Below are positions 5,928 through 11,083 of a DNA stretch of 11,083 nucleotides, in pieces (position 1 is the first letter of the stretch; each line of letters opens with the position of its first letter). The notes below the pieces were generated by a model. The model ran no database searches. It was not told the origin of the DNA and saw only the letters and a list, made by a program, of their open reading frames with translations. Origin of the DNA: Aquifex sp964425585. GTDB taxonomy: Bacteria; Aquificota; Aquificia; Aquificales; Aquificaceae. Location of the stretch: NCBI GenBank assembly GCA_964425585.1, contig CAYRMG010000041.1, forward strand, positions 1 through 11,083. Reading direction: 5' to 3'. The position numbers and the translations under genes are program-made.

Positions 5928-6356
5928 TCAATACTTGAAGGTAAACTCTCCGTATTTCACGAGCCTTACCGGTATGGGGAGTTTTGAGGCTGCTATCCTG
6001 AAGGCTTCCTGAGCAACATCTTCGGGAACTCCCGTAAACTCAAAGAGTATCCTTCCGGGTTTTACAACCGCTACAAATCCCTCGGGGTCACCCTTTCCGC
6101 CACCCATTCTCACTTCGTTGGGTTTTTTAGTGTAAGGCTTGTCGGGAAATATCCTTATCCAAACCTTTGCACCTTTTTTAAGGCTTCTTACGAGGGCTAC
6201 CCGCACCGCTTCTATCTGTTGCTGGGTAATCCAAGCACGGTCAAGAGCTTGTATTCCGTATTCACCGAAAGCAAGTTTATTACCCCTGAAGGCCTTACCT
6301 TTGAGGGTTCCCCTTCTTTGCTTTCTCCATCTTACCTTTTTAGGCTGGAGATACAT
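5928..6356 (-). CDS. rplP: 50S ribosomal protein L16
   Basis: L16 binds 23S rRNA near the A site and helps place the tRNA acceptor arm. The 142 residues match the family along their whole length: N-terminal LQPKKVRWRKQRRG, the segment KVWIRIFPDKPYTKKP (64-79), and the loop VRMGGGKG (82-89) that reaches toward the peptidyl-transferase centre. R83 appears equivalent to the arginine hydroxylated in E. coli L16; no hydroxylase gene is in the window. Three nucleotides separate it from the rpsC stop, and the SD lies in the end of rpsC (AAGGAGGG). Confidence 0.97.
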   Translation of the reverse strand: MYLQPKKVRWRKQRRGTLKGKAFRGNKLAFGEYGIQALDRAWITQQQIEAVRVALVRSLKKGAKVWIRIFPDKPYTKKPNEVRMGGGKGDPEGFVAVVKPGRILFEFTGVPEDVAQEAFRIAASKLPIPVRLVKYGEFTFKY

Positions 6357-6359
6357 CTC

Positions 6360-7055
6360 TTAACCCTCCTTTGCAGCTTGCTTTATTTCTTCCTCTATCT
6401 TCTTGAGTATTTCCTCTTTACCGCCCTTTAGGATGTCTTCCTTGTATATCCAGACCTTTACGCTCAGGATTCCGTATTTCGTGTAAGCGGTTGCAAATCC
6501 GTAATCTATATCCGCCCTCAGCGTCTGGAGGGGCATTCTTCCGACCAGAAACCACTCCTTTCTTGCGAGTTCCGCTCCTCCGATTCTTCCCTTTACCTGA
6601 ACCTTTACCCCTTTTGCCCCCGCCTTCAGTGCGTTATCAATTGCCCTTTTCATAGCCCTTCTGTGGGATACCCTTCTCTCTATCTGGAGAGCTATATCTT
6701 CCGCAACAAGCTGGGCATCAAGCTCGGGAACCTTAACCTCAAGGACTGAGATACTTATCTCCTTTCCGGGGAGCATTCTCTCTATAGTCTTTTTAAGCCT
6801 GTCTACCTCCTGTCCCCTTCTTCCGATAACGATTGCGGGCTTTGCGGTATGTATCTTTATTCTGACCTTATCAACAATTCTTTCTATTTCAACTTTTGAT
6901 ATACCCGCAACTTTATACCTTTTCTTTATATAGTTCTTTATTTTGAGGTCTTCATGAAGGAGCTTAGCATAGTCCCTTTTGGGTGCATACCACTTTGAAG
7001 GCCAATCCTTAATAACGCCGAGCCTGAAGCCTATCGGGTGCGTTTTCTGACCCAT
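6360..7055 (-). CDS. rpsC: 30S ribosomal protein S3
   Basis: S3 sits at the mRNA entry channel of the 30S head and takes part in mRNA unwinding. The 231 residues show the N-terminal MGQKTHPIGFRLGV, a type II KH domain (about 40-110) with the GXXG loop GRRG at 78-81, and the C-terminal S3 domain with GRIGGAELARKEW and RADIDYGFATAYTKYGI. The tail KKIEEEIKQAAKEG is helical and charged. ATG 7055 lies 2 nt after the rplV stop, and the SD AAGGAGG is inside the rplV 3' end. Confidence 0.97.
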   Translation of the reverse strand: MGQKTHPIGFRLGVIKDWPSKWYAPKRDYAKLLHEDLKIKNYIKKRYKVAGISKVEIERIVDKVRIKIHTAKPAIVIGRRGQEVDRLKKTIERMLPGKEISISVLEVKVPELDAQLVAEDIALQIERRVSHRRAMKRAIDNALKAGAKGVKVQVKGRIGGAELARKEWFLVGRMPLQTLRADIDYGFATAYTKYGILSVKVWIYKEDILKGGKEEILKKIEEEIKQAAKEG

Positions 7056-7057
7056 GC

Positions 7058-7459
7058 TTACTCTTCCTCCTTACCTTCGGGCTTTTCCTCTAAAATTATT
7101 GTAATATGGGATAATCTTTTCCTTACCATTGTAGCTCTTCCGTGGGCTCTCGGTATCCATTTCTTAAGTATTGGACCCCTGTCCGCAACCGCCTTCTTGA
7201 TGTAAAGCCTGTCTAAGTCCAGACCTTTCTGTTCCGCGTTCGCTATAGCACTCTTTAAGAGTTTTTCCGCAATTCTTGCCGCTTTTTTGGGAATAACCTT
7301 AAGTAGATAAAGAGCCTCTCCTACGTCTTTCCCGTGTATCTCCCTTAAAACGAGCCTTGCCTTTAAGGGTGAAATGTGAGCATACCTGAGGATAGCTATG
7401 GCTTGATTCGGCTTGTAACCTTCCCTCTGGGATTTGTCCTTTATCCTAAGCTGTCCCAT
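7058..7459 (-). CDS. rplV: 50S ribosomal protein L22
   Basis: L22 contacts all 23S rRNA domains; its long beta hairpin lines the exit tunnel and is where macrolide and stalling-peptide effects are seen. The core begins at about residue 24 (LRYAHISPLKARLVL). The hairpin lies near residues 90-118 with DRGPILKKWIPRAHGRATMV. At 133 residues it is about 20 longer than E. coli L22: about 18 extra at the N-terminus (RIKDKSQREGYKPNQ) and a charged tail (EKPEGKEEE). ATG 7459 has a near-perfect SD, GAGGTGAT, overlapping the rpsS stop (TGAGGTGAT). Confidence 0.96.
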   Translation of the reverse strand: MGQLRIKDKSQREGYKPNQAIAILRYAHISPLKARLVLREIHGKDVGEALYLLKVIPKKAARIAEKLLKSAIANAEQKGLDLDRLYIKKAVADRGPILKKWIPRAHGRATMVRKRLSHITIILEEKPEGKEEE

Positions 7460-7470
7460 GATTTATCACC

Positions 7471-8130
7471 TCACTTCTTCTTCACAACTTTAGCGGTTTT
7501 ATCCGGGTGACCTTTAAAGGTTCTCGTGGGTGCAAACTCACCGAGTTTATGCCCTACCATATCTTGAGTGATGTAGACGGGGATAAAAGTCTTTCCGTTG
7601 TGAACGGCTATTGTATGGCCTACGAACTCGGGTATTATCGTGGTAGCCCTTGAGTATGTTCTTACAACCTTTCTCTCTCCCGCTTCGTTCATTTTCCTTA
7701 TCCTCATCCACAGCTTGGGGTCAACGTAAGCTTTTTTCTCGGTCATCTGTTTATACTGTGCGTATATCTCCTCGTATTTCCTTACCCTGTTCGTAATGAT
7801 TTCCAGAGCCCTTACTTCCGACTGAACCTTGTTTACCTCTCTGATAAGTTCCTTTAGCTGTTCGTCACCTTCTGCTTCTATCTTGGGCTTTCCTTTATGG
7901 GCTTCCCTAAGTTGTTTTTTCAGGTTTTCAAGAACCTGCTTTCTCTCTTCAAGAAGTTCCTCAAGGTCCCTTAAGCTTGTCTTTCCTTTAAGAAGTTCAA
8001 AGGAACCGTATCTCTTTATGGCTTCTCTAACGAGCTTATAAGCCCTTTGGAGTTTCTTGTAAAGCTTGTAATACTCTTCCGGATTTTCTATTAATCTGTT
8101 TCTCTTGTTCCATGCACCTTTAAATCCCAT
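7471..8130 (-). CDS. rpsS: 30S ribosomal protein S19 with a ~130-residue N-terminal extension
   Basis: S19 binds 16S rRNA in the 30S head beside S13, near the intersubunit bridges and A-site tRNA. The normal S19 core covers about residues 131-213: KKAYVDPKLWMRIRKMN corresponds to the usual KKGPFVD start, followed by YSRATTIIPEFVGHTIAVHN, VYITQDMVGHKLGEFAPTRT and FKGH. The family is usually about 90 residues, but this protein has 219. Residues 1-130 are almost all charged helix with heptad-like spacing (for example LRDLEELLEERKQVLENLKK and LKELIREVNKVQSEVRALEI), with a break at about 78-89 (HKGKPKIEAEGD), so a helical hairpin is plausible. The frame is continuous, and ATG 8130 has a full AGGAGG SD at 8-nt spacing, so the extension appears to be translated. 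I know no function for it. Confidence 0.95.
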   Translation of the reverse strand: MGFKGAWNKRNRLIENPEEYYKLYKKLQRAYKLVREAIKRYGSFELLKGKTSLRDLEELLEERKQVLENLKKQLREAHKGKPKIEAEGDEQLKELIREVNKVQSEVRALEIITNRVRKYEEIYAQYKQMTEKKAYVDPKLWMRIRKMNEAGERKVVRTYSRATTIIPEFVGHTIAVHNGKTFIPVYITQDMVGHKLGEFAPTRTFKGHPDKTAKVVKKK

Positions 8131-8138
8131 TTCTCAAG

Positions 8139-8144
8139 CCTCCT
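8139..8144 (-). promoter_or_regulatory. SD fixing the long rpsS start
   Basis: The minus strand reads AGGAGG directly after the rplB TAA, with an 8-nt spacer to ATG 8130. This is direct support for initiation at the far upstream start rather than at an internal start beside the S19 core. Confidence 0.85.
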
Positions 8145-9059
8145 TTATAAGGGCTTTCCGTCCCTTCTTGTTACGATAAACTTATCGGAATACTTCTTAC
8201 CCCTTCTCGTCTTGTATCCCTTTGTCTTCCATCCCCACGGAGATTCGGGATGTTTTCCTCTTGTTCTTCCCTCACCACCGCCGTGGGGGTGGTCAACGGG
8301 ATTCATTGCGGTTCCCCTGGTGTGGGGTCTCCATCCGAGCCATCTTGCCCTTCCCGCCTTTCCGAGCTTAACGAGTTCGTGTTCCGCAAGTCCTACCCTT
8401 CCGATGGTTGCCATACACCTTTCGTGAATCATCCTCACTTCGCCCGAAGGCATCTTTACGAGGACATATCCCTTTTTGGTAGACCTTCCGAGAACCTGTG
8501 CCCAAGTTCCCGCAGCCCTTGCTATCTGCCCTCCCTTTCCGGGCATAAACTCTATGTTGTGAACAATCGTTCCTTCGGGTATGTATTTGAGGGGCATGGC
8601 GTTTCCCGGTTTTATCTCGGGGAGAGGCTTGCCCGCTTCCGCGTCTTCCCAGCTTATTGACATTACGGTATCTCCCACCTTGAGACCTTCCGGCCAGATT
8701 ATGTATCTCTTTTCACCGTCAGCGTAATGCAAAAGACATATTCTCGCACTTCTGAAGGGGTCATACTCTATGGATACGACTTTTGCGGGAACTAAGCTTT
8801 TATCCCTCTTGAAATCTATAATTCTGTAAAGCTTCTTATGTCCTCCTCCCCTGTGCCTTGCGGTTATATTTCCCCTTTGCCTTGACCTTCCCTTTGCCCT
8901 GTGCCACCACTTTAAAAGGGATTTTTCGGGCTCAACTTTATTCTTCTTTACGAGGACGAGTTCCTTTCCTTTTCTTACTAATTTCTCTATTTCCTCAAAA
9001 TCGTAGAGAACCGCGTGCCTGGTTCCGTTTGTTACGGGCTTTAATTTTCTTACACCCAT
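8145..9059 (-). CDS. rplB: 50S ribosomal protein L2
   Basis: L2 is a primary 23S rRNA binder required for subunit association and peptidyl-transferase activity. The 304 residues show the RNA-binding core with GNITARHRGGGHKKLYRIID (63-82) and PEGTIVHNIEFMPGKGGQ (161-178). The C-terminal NPVDHPHGGGEGR (253-265) carries the conserved histidine H257. The protein is about 30 residues longer than the usual 273-276. Most of the excess is a Lys/Glu/Val segment at about 23-42 (EIEKLVRKGKELVLVKKNKV), before the conserved PEKSLLK; a smaller one lies near 138-147 (EDAEAGKPLP). ATG 9059 has an SD fused to the rplW stop (TGAGGTG), with a 10-nt gap between the genes. Confidence 0.97.
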   Translation of the reverse strand: MGVRKLKPVTNGTRHAVLYDFEEIEKLVRKGKELVLVKKNKVEPEKSLLKWWHRAKGRSRQRGNITARHRGGGHKKLYRIIDFKRDKSLVPAKVVSIEYDPFRSARICLLHYADGEKRYIIWPEGLKVGDTVMSISWEDAEAGKPLPEIKPGNAMPLKYIPEGTIVHNIEFMPGKGGQIARAAGTWAQVLGRSTKKGYVLVKMPSGEVRMIHERCMATIGRVGLAEHELVKLGKAGRARWLGWRPHTRGTAMNPVDHPHGGGEGRTRGKHPESPWGWKTKGYKTRRGKKYSDKFIVTRRDGKPL

Positions 9060-9069
9060 CTTTTACACC

Positions 9070-9381
9070 TCACTTTTGTGCAAACTCAAGGATGTCTATT
9101 TTATATCCCTTTTCAAGGGTTACTATTGCCTTCTTCCATTTTTTTGTAGTGCCGTATTGCCTGAACTTGTTCCATACCCTCTTTTTCTTAGGCTTCACTA
9201 TCATGGTGTTTACTTTTTTTACTTTTACGTTAAAAAGCTTCTCAACCGCCTGCTTTATCTCGGGCTTTGAAGCGTCAAGGGCAACTTCAAAGGTATACTT
9301 GTTGTAATCTTCCATGAGCCTGTTGCTTTTTTCCGTAATTATCGGCCTTATCAGTATTTCCCAGGGTTTTCTTTGACTCAT
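9070..9381 (-). CDS. rplW: 50S ribosomal protein L23
   Basis: L23 sits at the exit tunnel and is the docking site for trigger factor and SRP. Starting at ATG 9381, the 103 residues begin MSQRKPWEILIRPIITEKSN, matching the conserved L23 opening. They continue with NKYTFEVALDASKPEIKQAV, the strand VKKVNTMIVKPKKKRV, and the final strand KKAIVTLEKGYKIDI. An upstream in-frame TTG at 9414 would add 11 residues and overlap rplD by 32 nt. I reject it because GGAGG lies 6 nt before ATG 9381. One nucleotide separates the ATG from the rplD stop. Confidence 0.96.
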   Translation of the reverse strand: MSQRKPWEILIRPIITEKSNRLMEDYNKYTFEVALDASKPEIKQAVEKLFNVKVKKVNTMIVKPKKKRVWNKFRQYGTTKKWKKAIVTLEKGYKIDILEFAQK

Positions 9382-9382
9382 C

Positions 9383-9982
9383 TTACGCCTCCACTTTCTT
9401 GTATATTCTGTCAAGGCAGTCCTTATGAATCACGAGTTTATTAGCCCATAAAACGTCATAAACGTTTAATCCCTCGGGGAGTAAAACCCTGACGTTTTGT
9501 AGATTCCTGAAGGATTTGTATAAAACTTCATTCTTTTCGGGAATAACTATTAAAGCCTTTTCTTTATCAATCCCGAGGTTTTTAAGAAACTCAACCGCTT
9601 TTTTTGTCTTGGGTTTATCCCCTAAATCTATGCTATCAACGAAGATGATACCGTTGTTTTGAGCTTTATCCGATAAGGCCATCTTAAGCCCGAGCTTTCT
9701 CACCTTCTTGGGAAGGGGATACTCGTAATCCCTGGGTTTGGGTCCGTGGGCTACACCGCCTCCTACGAATATGTTTACACCTCTCTCCCCGTGCCTTGCA
9801 TTACCCGTTCCCTTTTGGGGGAGAATCTTCCTACCGGAATATGCTACCTCTCCCCTTGTCTTCGTTGAGTGGGTTCCCTGTCTTCTCTTTGCGAGTTGCC
9901 ACTTTACCACTTCCCATAGAACGTGTTTTTTTACCTTTACGTTAAATACGTCGTCCCTTACCTCAACATCACCTATTTTCAT
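9383..9982 (-). CDS. rplD: 50S ribosomal protein L4
   Basis: L4 binds 23S rRNA domain I, and its extended loop lines the exit tunnel opposite L22. In E. coli it also represses the S10 operon. The 199 residues include the loop at about 38-82 with HSTKTRGEVAYSGRK, QKGTGNARHG and GGGVAHGPKPRDY, then the globular part with LGLKMALSDKA (97-107) and GLNVYDVLWANKLVI near the C-terminus. ATG 9982 overlaps the rplC stop as ATGA, with the SD AGAGGTGG upstream. The operon's 5' leader lies outside the window, so S10-leader autoregulation cannot be judged. Confidence 0.97.
   Translation of the reverse strand: MKIGDVEVRDDVFNVKVKKHVLWEVVKWQLAKRRQGTHSTKTRGEVAYSGRKILPQKGTGNARHGERGVNIFVGGGVAHGPKPRDYEYPLPKKVRKLGLKMALSDKAQNNGIIFVDSIDLGDKPKTKKAVEFLKNLGIDKEKALIVIPEKNEVLYKSFRNLQNVRVLLPEGLNVYDVLWANKLVIHKDCLDRIYKKVEA
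9388..9392 (-). promoter_or_regulatory. SD fixing the rplW start
   Basis: The minus strand reads GGAGG inside the last codons of rplD, followed by a 6-nt spacer and ATG 9381. It decides between this ATG and the upstream TTG at 9414. Confidence 0.8.
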
Positions 9983-10704
9983 GATTCAGCCACCTCTGTA
10001 GATTCTTCTTTAATCAGATTTTCAAGTATGAACTGAAGTCTCTTTTGCTTTAGCTTCTGGCTCTTTCTGTATGCGATGGTTGACTGCTCAACCACAACCA
10101 TGCCTTTATTATGTCCCGGAACGGAACCCTTTACGAGTATTGCGTTTTCTTCCGGAAGGACGTCAACCACAAATAAACCCTGAACCCTTACGGGTTTGGC
10201 TCCGTAATGTCCGGGCATCCTTTTGCCCTTCCATACCCTACCCGGGTCGGTTCTTTGTCCTATCGCACCTACAGCCCTGTGATATCTGTGTCCGTGGGAT
10301 TTGGGAAAGCCGGAAAAGTCCCATCTTTTCATAACGCCCGCAAAACCCCTACCTTTTGATATACCCCACACGTCTACCAAATCACCCGGCTTAAATACGT
10401 CTTGAACCCTCAATTCCTGTCCCGATTTGAACTCTTCGGGATTATCAACCCTGAACTCCCAAAGTCTTCTCAAAAGCGGAACACCGTGTTTCTTGAAGTG
10501 TCCTATAAGGGGCTTCGTAAGATGCTTTTCCTTTGCTTCGTAAGCACCTACCTGAATGGCGTTATAACCGTCCTTCGTGTTTACGGATTTTACCTGAACT
10601 ACATAATTTACGGGAAACTTTATAACGGTAACGGGAATGGCGGTCCCGTCCTTTAGAAGAACGCGTGTCATTCCTACTTTTTCACCTATCAATCCCAGAG
10701 GCAT
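9979..10704 (-). CDS. rplC: 50S ribosomal protein L3
   Basis: L3 is an early 50S assembly protein whose central loop approaches the peptidyl-transferase centre. The 241 residues begin MPLGLIGEKVGMTRVL. The core signature runs from GRGFAGVMKRW (118-128) through SHGHRYHRAVGAIGQ (136-150), and the RMPGHYGAKPVRVQ segment follows (162-175). Q150 appears equivalent to the glutamine methylated by PrmB in E. coli L3. The protein is about 30 residues longer than usual: beyond the last core strand (KGMVVVEQS) it adds a basic then acidic helical tail (KSQKLKQKRLQFILENLIKE and onward). ATG 10704 lies 4 nt after the rpsJ stop, with the SD GAGAGG overlapping the rpsJ end. Confidence 0.97.
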   Translation of the reverse strand: MPLGLIGEKVGMTRVLLKDGTAIPVTVIKFPVNYVVQVKSVNTKDGYNAIQVGAYEAKEKHLTKPLIGHFKKHGVPLLRRLWEFRVDNPEEFKSGQELRVQDVFKPGDLVDVWGISKGRGFAGVMKRWDFSGFPKSHGHRYHRAVGAIGQRTDPGRVWKGKRMPGHYGAKPVRVQGLFVVDVLPEENAILVKGSVPGHNKGMVVVEQSTIAYRKSQKLKQKRLQFILENLIKEESTEVAES

Positions 10705-10708
10705 CCCT

Positions 10709-11023
10709 CTAACCTCTCATCTTTACTTCTACATCAACACCTGCGGGAAGGTTTATTTCCATAAGTGCCTCTATTGTTTGCGGGGTGAACCTCGTTATGT
10801 CTATTATCCTTGAAAACTCCCTTATTTCAAAGTGTTCCCTTGATTGGTCAAACTTGTGGGGTGAGCGAAGAACACACCACTTTCTCTTTCTCGTGGGAAG
10901 GGGAATGGGGCCCCTCACGACCCCGCCGGTTCTTTTCACGGTTTCTATTATCTGTTTAACCGATTGGTCTAAAACCCTGTGGTCAAAAGCCTTAAGTTTT
11001 ATCCTTATTTTCTCCTGCTCCAT
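10709..11023 (-). CDS. rpsJ: 30S ribosomal protein S10
   Basis: S10 is a 30S head protein that, as NusE, also joins antitermination complexes with NusB. The 104 residues include IRIKLKAFDHRVLDQSVKQI, the loop GPIPLPTRKRKWCVLRSPHK (the long internal loop entering the 30S head), and FEIREFSRIIDI. The usual C-terminus LPAGVDVEVKM is present. I chose ATG 11023, not the in-frame TTG at 11029, because the SD GAGGAG lies 7 nt before the ATG but only 1 nt before the TTG. The SD shares its first bases with the tuf stop (TGAGGAG), and 11 nt separate the genes. Confidence 0.97.
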   Translation of the reverse strand: MEQEKIRIKLKAFDHRVLDQSVKQIIETVKRTGGVVRGPIPLPTRKRKWCVLRSPHKFDQSREHFEIREFSRIIDITRFTPQTIEALMEINLPAGVDVEVKMRG

Positions 11024-11030
11024 TTTCAAA

Positions 11031-11036
11031 CTCCTC
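11031..11036 (-). promoter_or_regulatory. SD fixing the rpsJ start
   Basis: The minus strand reads GAGGAG, overlapping the TGA of tuf by two bases, with a 7-nt spacer to ATG 11023. It places the start at the ATG and couples S10 translation to the end of tuf. Confidence 0.8.
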
Positions 11037-11083
11037 AGTCAAGGATTTTGGTAACAACACCCGCACCTACAGTCCTTCCACCT
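11035..11083 (-). CDS. tuf: Elongation factor Tu, C-terminal fragment (cut by window edge)
   Basis: Only the last 15 codons and the TGA stop are inside the window. On the minus strand they read GGRTVGAGVVTKILD, the highly conserved end of EF-Tu domain 3 (usual form GGRTVGAGVVTKI followed by one to three residues). EF-Tu brings aminoacyl-tRNA to the ribosome as a GTP complex. The position directly before rpsJ is the common bacterial str-S10 arrangement (rpsL-rpsG-fusA-tuf-rpsJ). The remainder lies beyond the right edge. Confidence 0.95.
   Translation of the reverse strand, partial: GGRTVGAGVVTKILD

Noticed and set aside
7744..7750. Internal ATG in rpsS just before the S19 core as the true start of a normal-length S19
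   Set aside because: The nearest GAGGAG is about 21 nt upstream, too far to serve it, while the upstream ATG 8130 has a full SD at 8 nt and an unbroken frame.
8250..8660. 136-codon plus-strand ORF opposite rplB
   Set aside because: It is a shadow of the highly conserved L2 frame. The Pro/Ser/Cys-rich composition is typical of antisense reading.
9382..9414. TTG 9414 as the rplW start
   Set aside because: The added residues are out-of-frame readings of the rplD end. GGAGG at proper spacing marks ATG 9381.

Overview
The window looks like a chromosomal segment of a hyperthermophilic bacterium of the Aquificae, most likely Aquifex aeolicus or a close relative. This rests on the Lys/Glu/Ile-rich proteins, the very tight gene packing, and the order tuf-rpsJ-rplC-rplD-rplW-rplB-rpsS-rplV-rpsC-rplP-rpmC-rpsQ running straight into aroD, which matches what I remember of A. 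aeolicus. The species call is recollection plus inference; no database was searched.

Left part (1-4730). A membrane-anchored coiled-coil protein of unknown function runs off the left edge on the minus strand. It is divergent from a two-gene plus-strand unit: a 75-residue acidic protein of unknown function, then thrB (homoserine kinase, threonine biosynthesis). thrB converges with, and overlaps by 17 bp, a minus-strand pair made of a GAF-like/GGDEF/EAL protein followed by tgt (tRNA-guanine transglycosylase, queuosine pathway). The EAL protein has a complete set of c-di-GMP phosphodiesterase residues but a degenerate GGDEF motif. Divergent from it is a small ribbon-helix-helix (RHH) DNA-binding protein. 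The 97-bp gap between the two holds 10-bp direct repeats and a perfect inverted repeat that look like an operator.

Right part (4721-11083). A minus-strand S10-type ribosomal protein operon begins, as far as the window shows, with the last 15 codons of tuf (EF-Tu). It continues through S10, L3, L4, L23, L2, S19, L22, S3, L16, L29 and S17 and ends with aroD (type I 3-dehydroquinate dehydratase, shikimate pathway). Genes are separated by at most 14 nt or overlap by 1-4 nt. Several Shine-Dalgarno (SD) sequences are fused to the preceding stop codon as TGAGGTG or TGAGGAG. The spc block (L14 onward) that follows S17 in many bacteria is absent here. aroD converges with the RHH gene and overlaps it by 10 bp, with no intrinsic terminator visible.

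Most unusual observations: S19 carries a roughly 130-residue, coiled-coil-like N-terminal extension, more than doubling the protein; L2 has an extra segment near its N-terminus; and the RHH gene sits beside a helically phased repeat array shared with a c-di-GMP phosphodiesterase gene. I saw no tRNA, rRNA, CRISPR array, insertion sequence or prophage gene, and no stretch over 300 bases without a gene.
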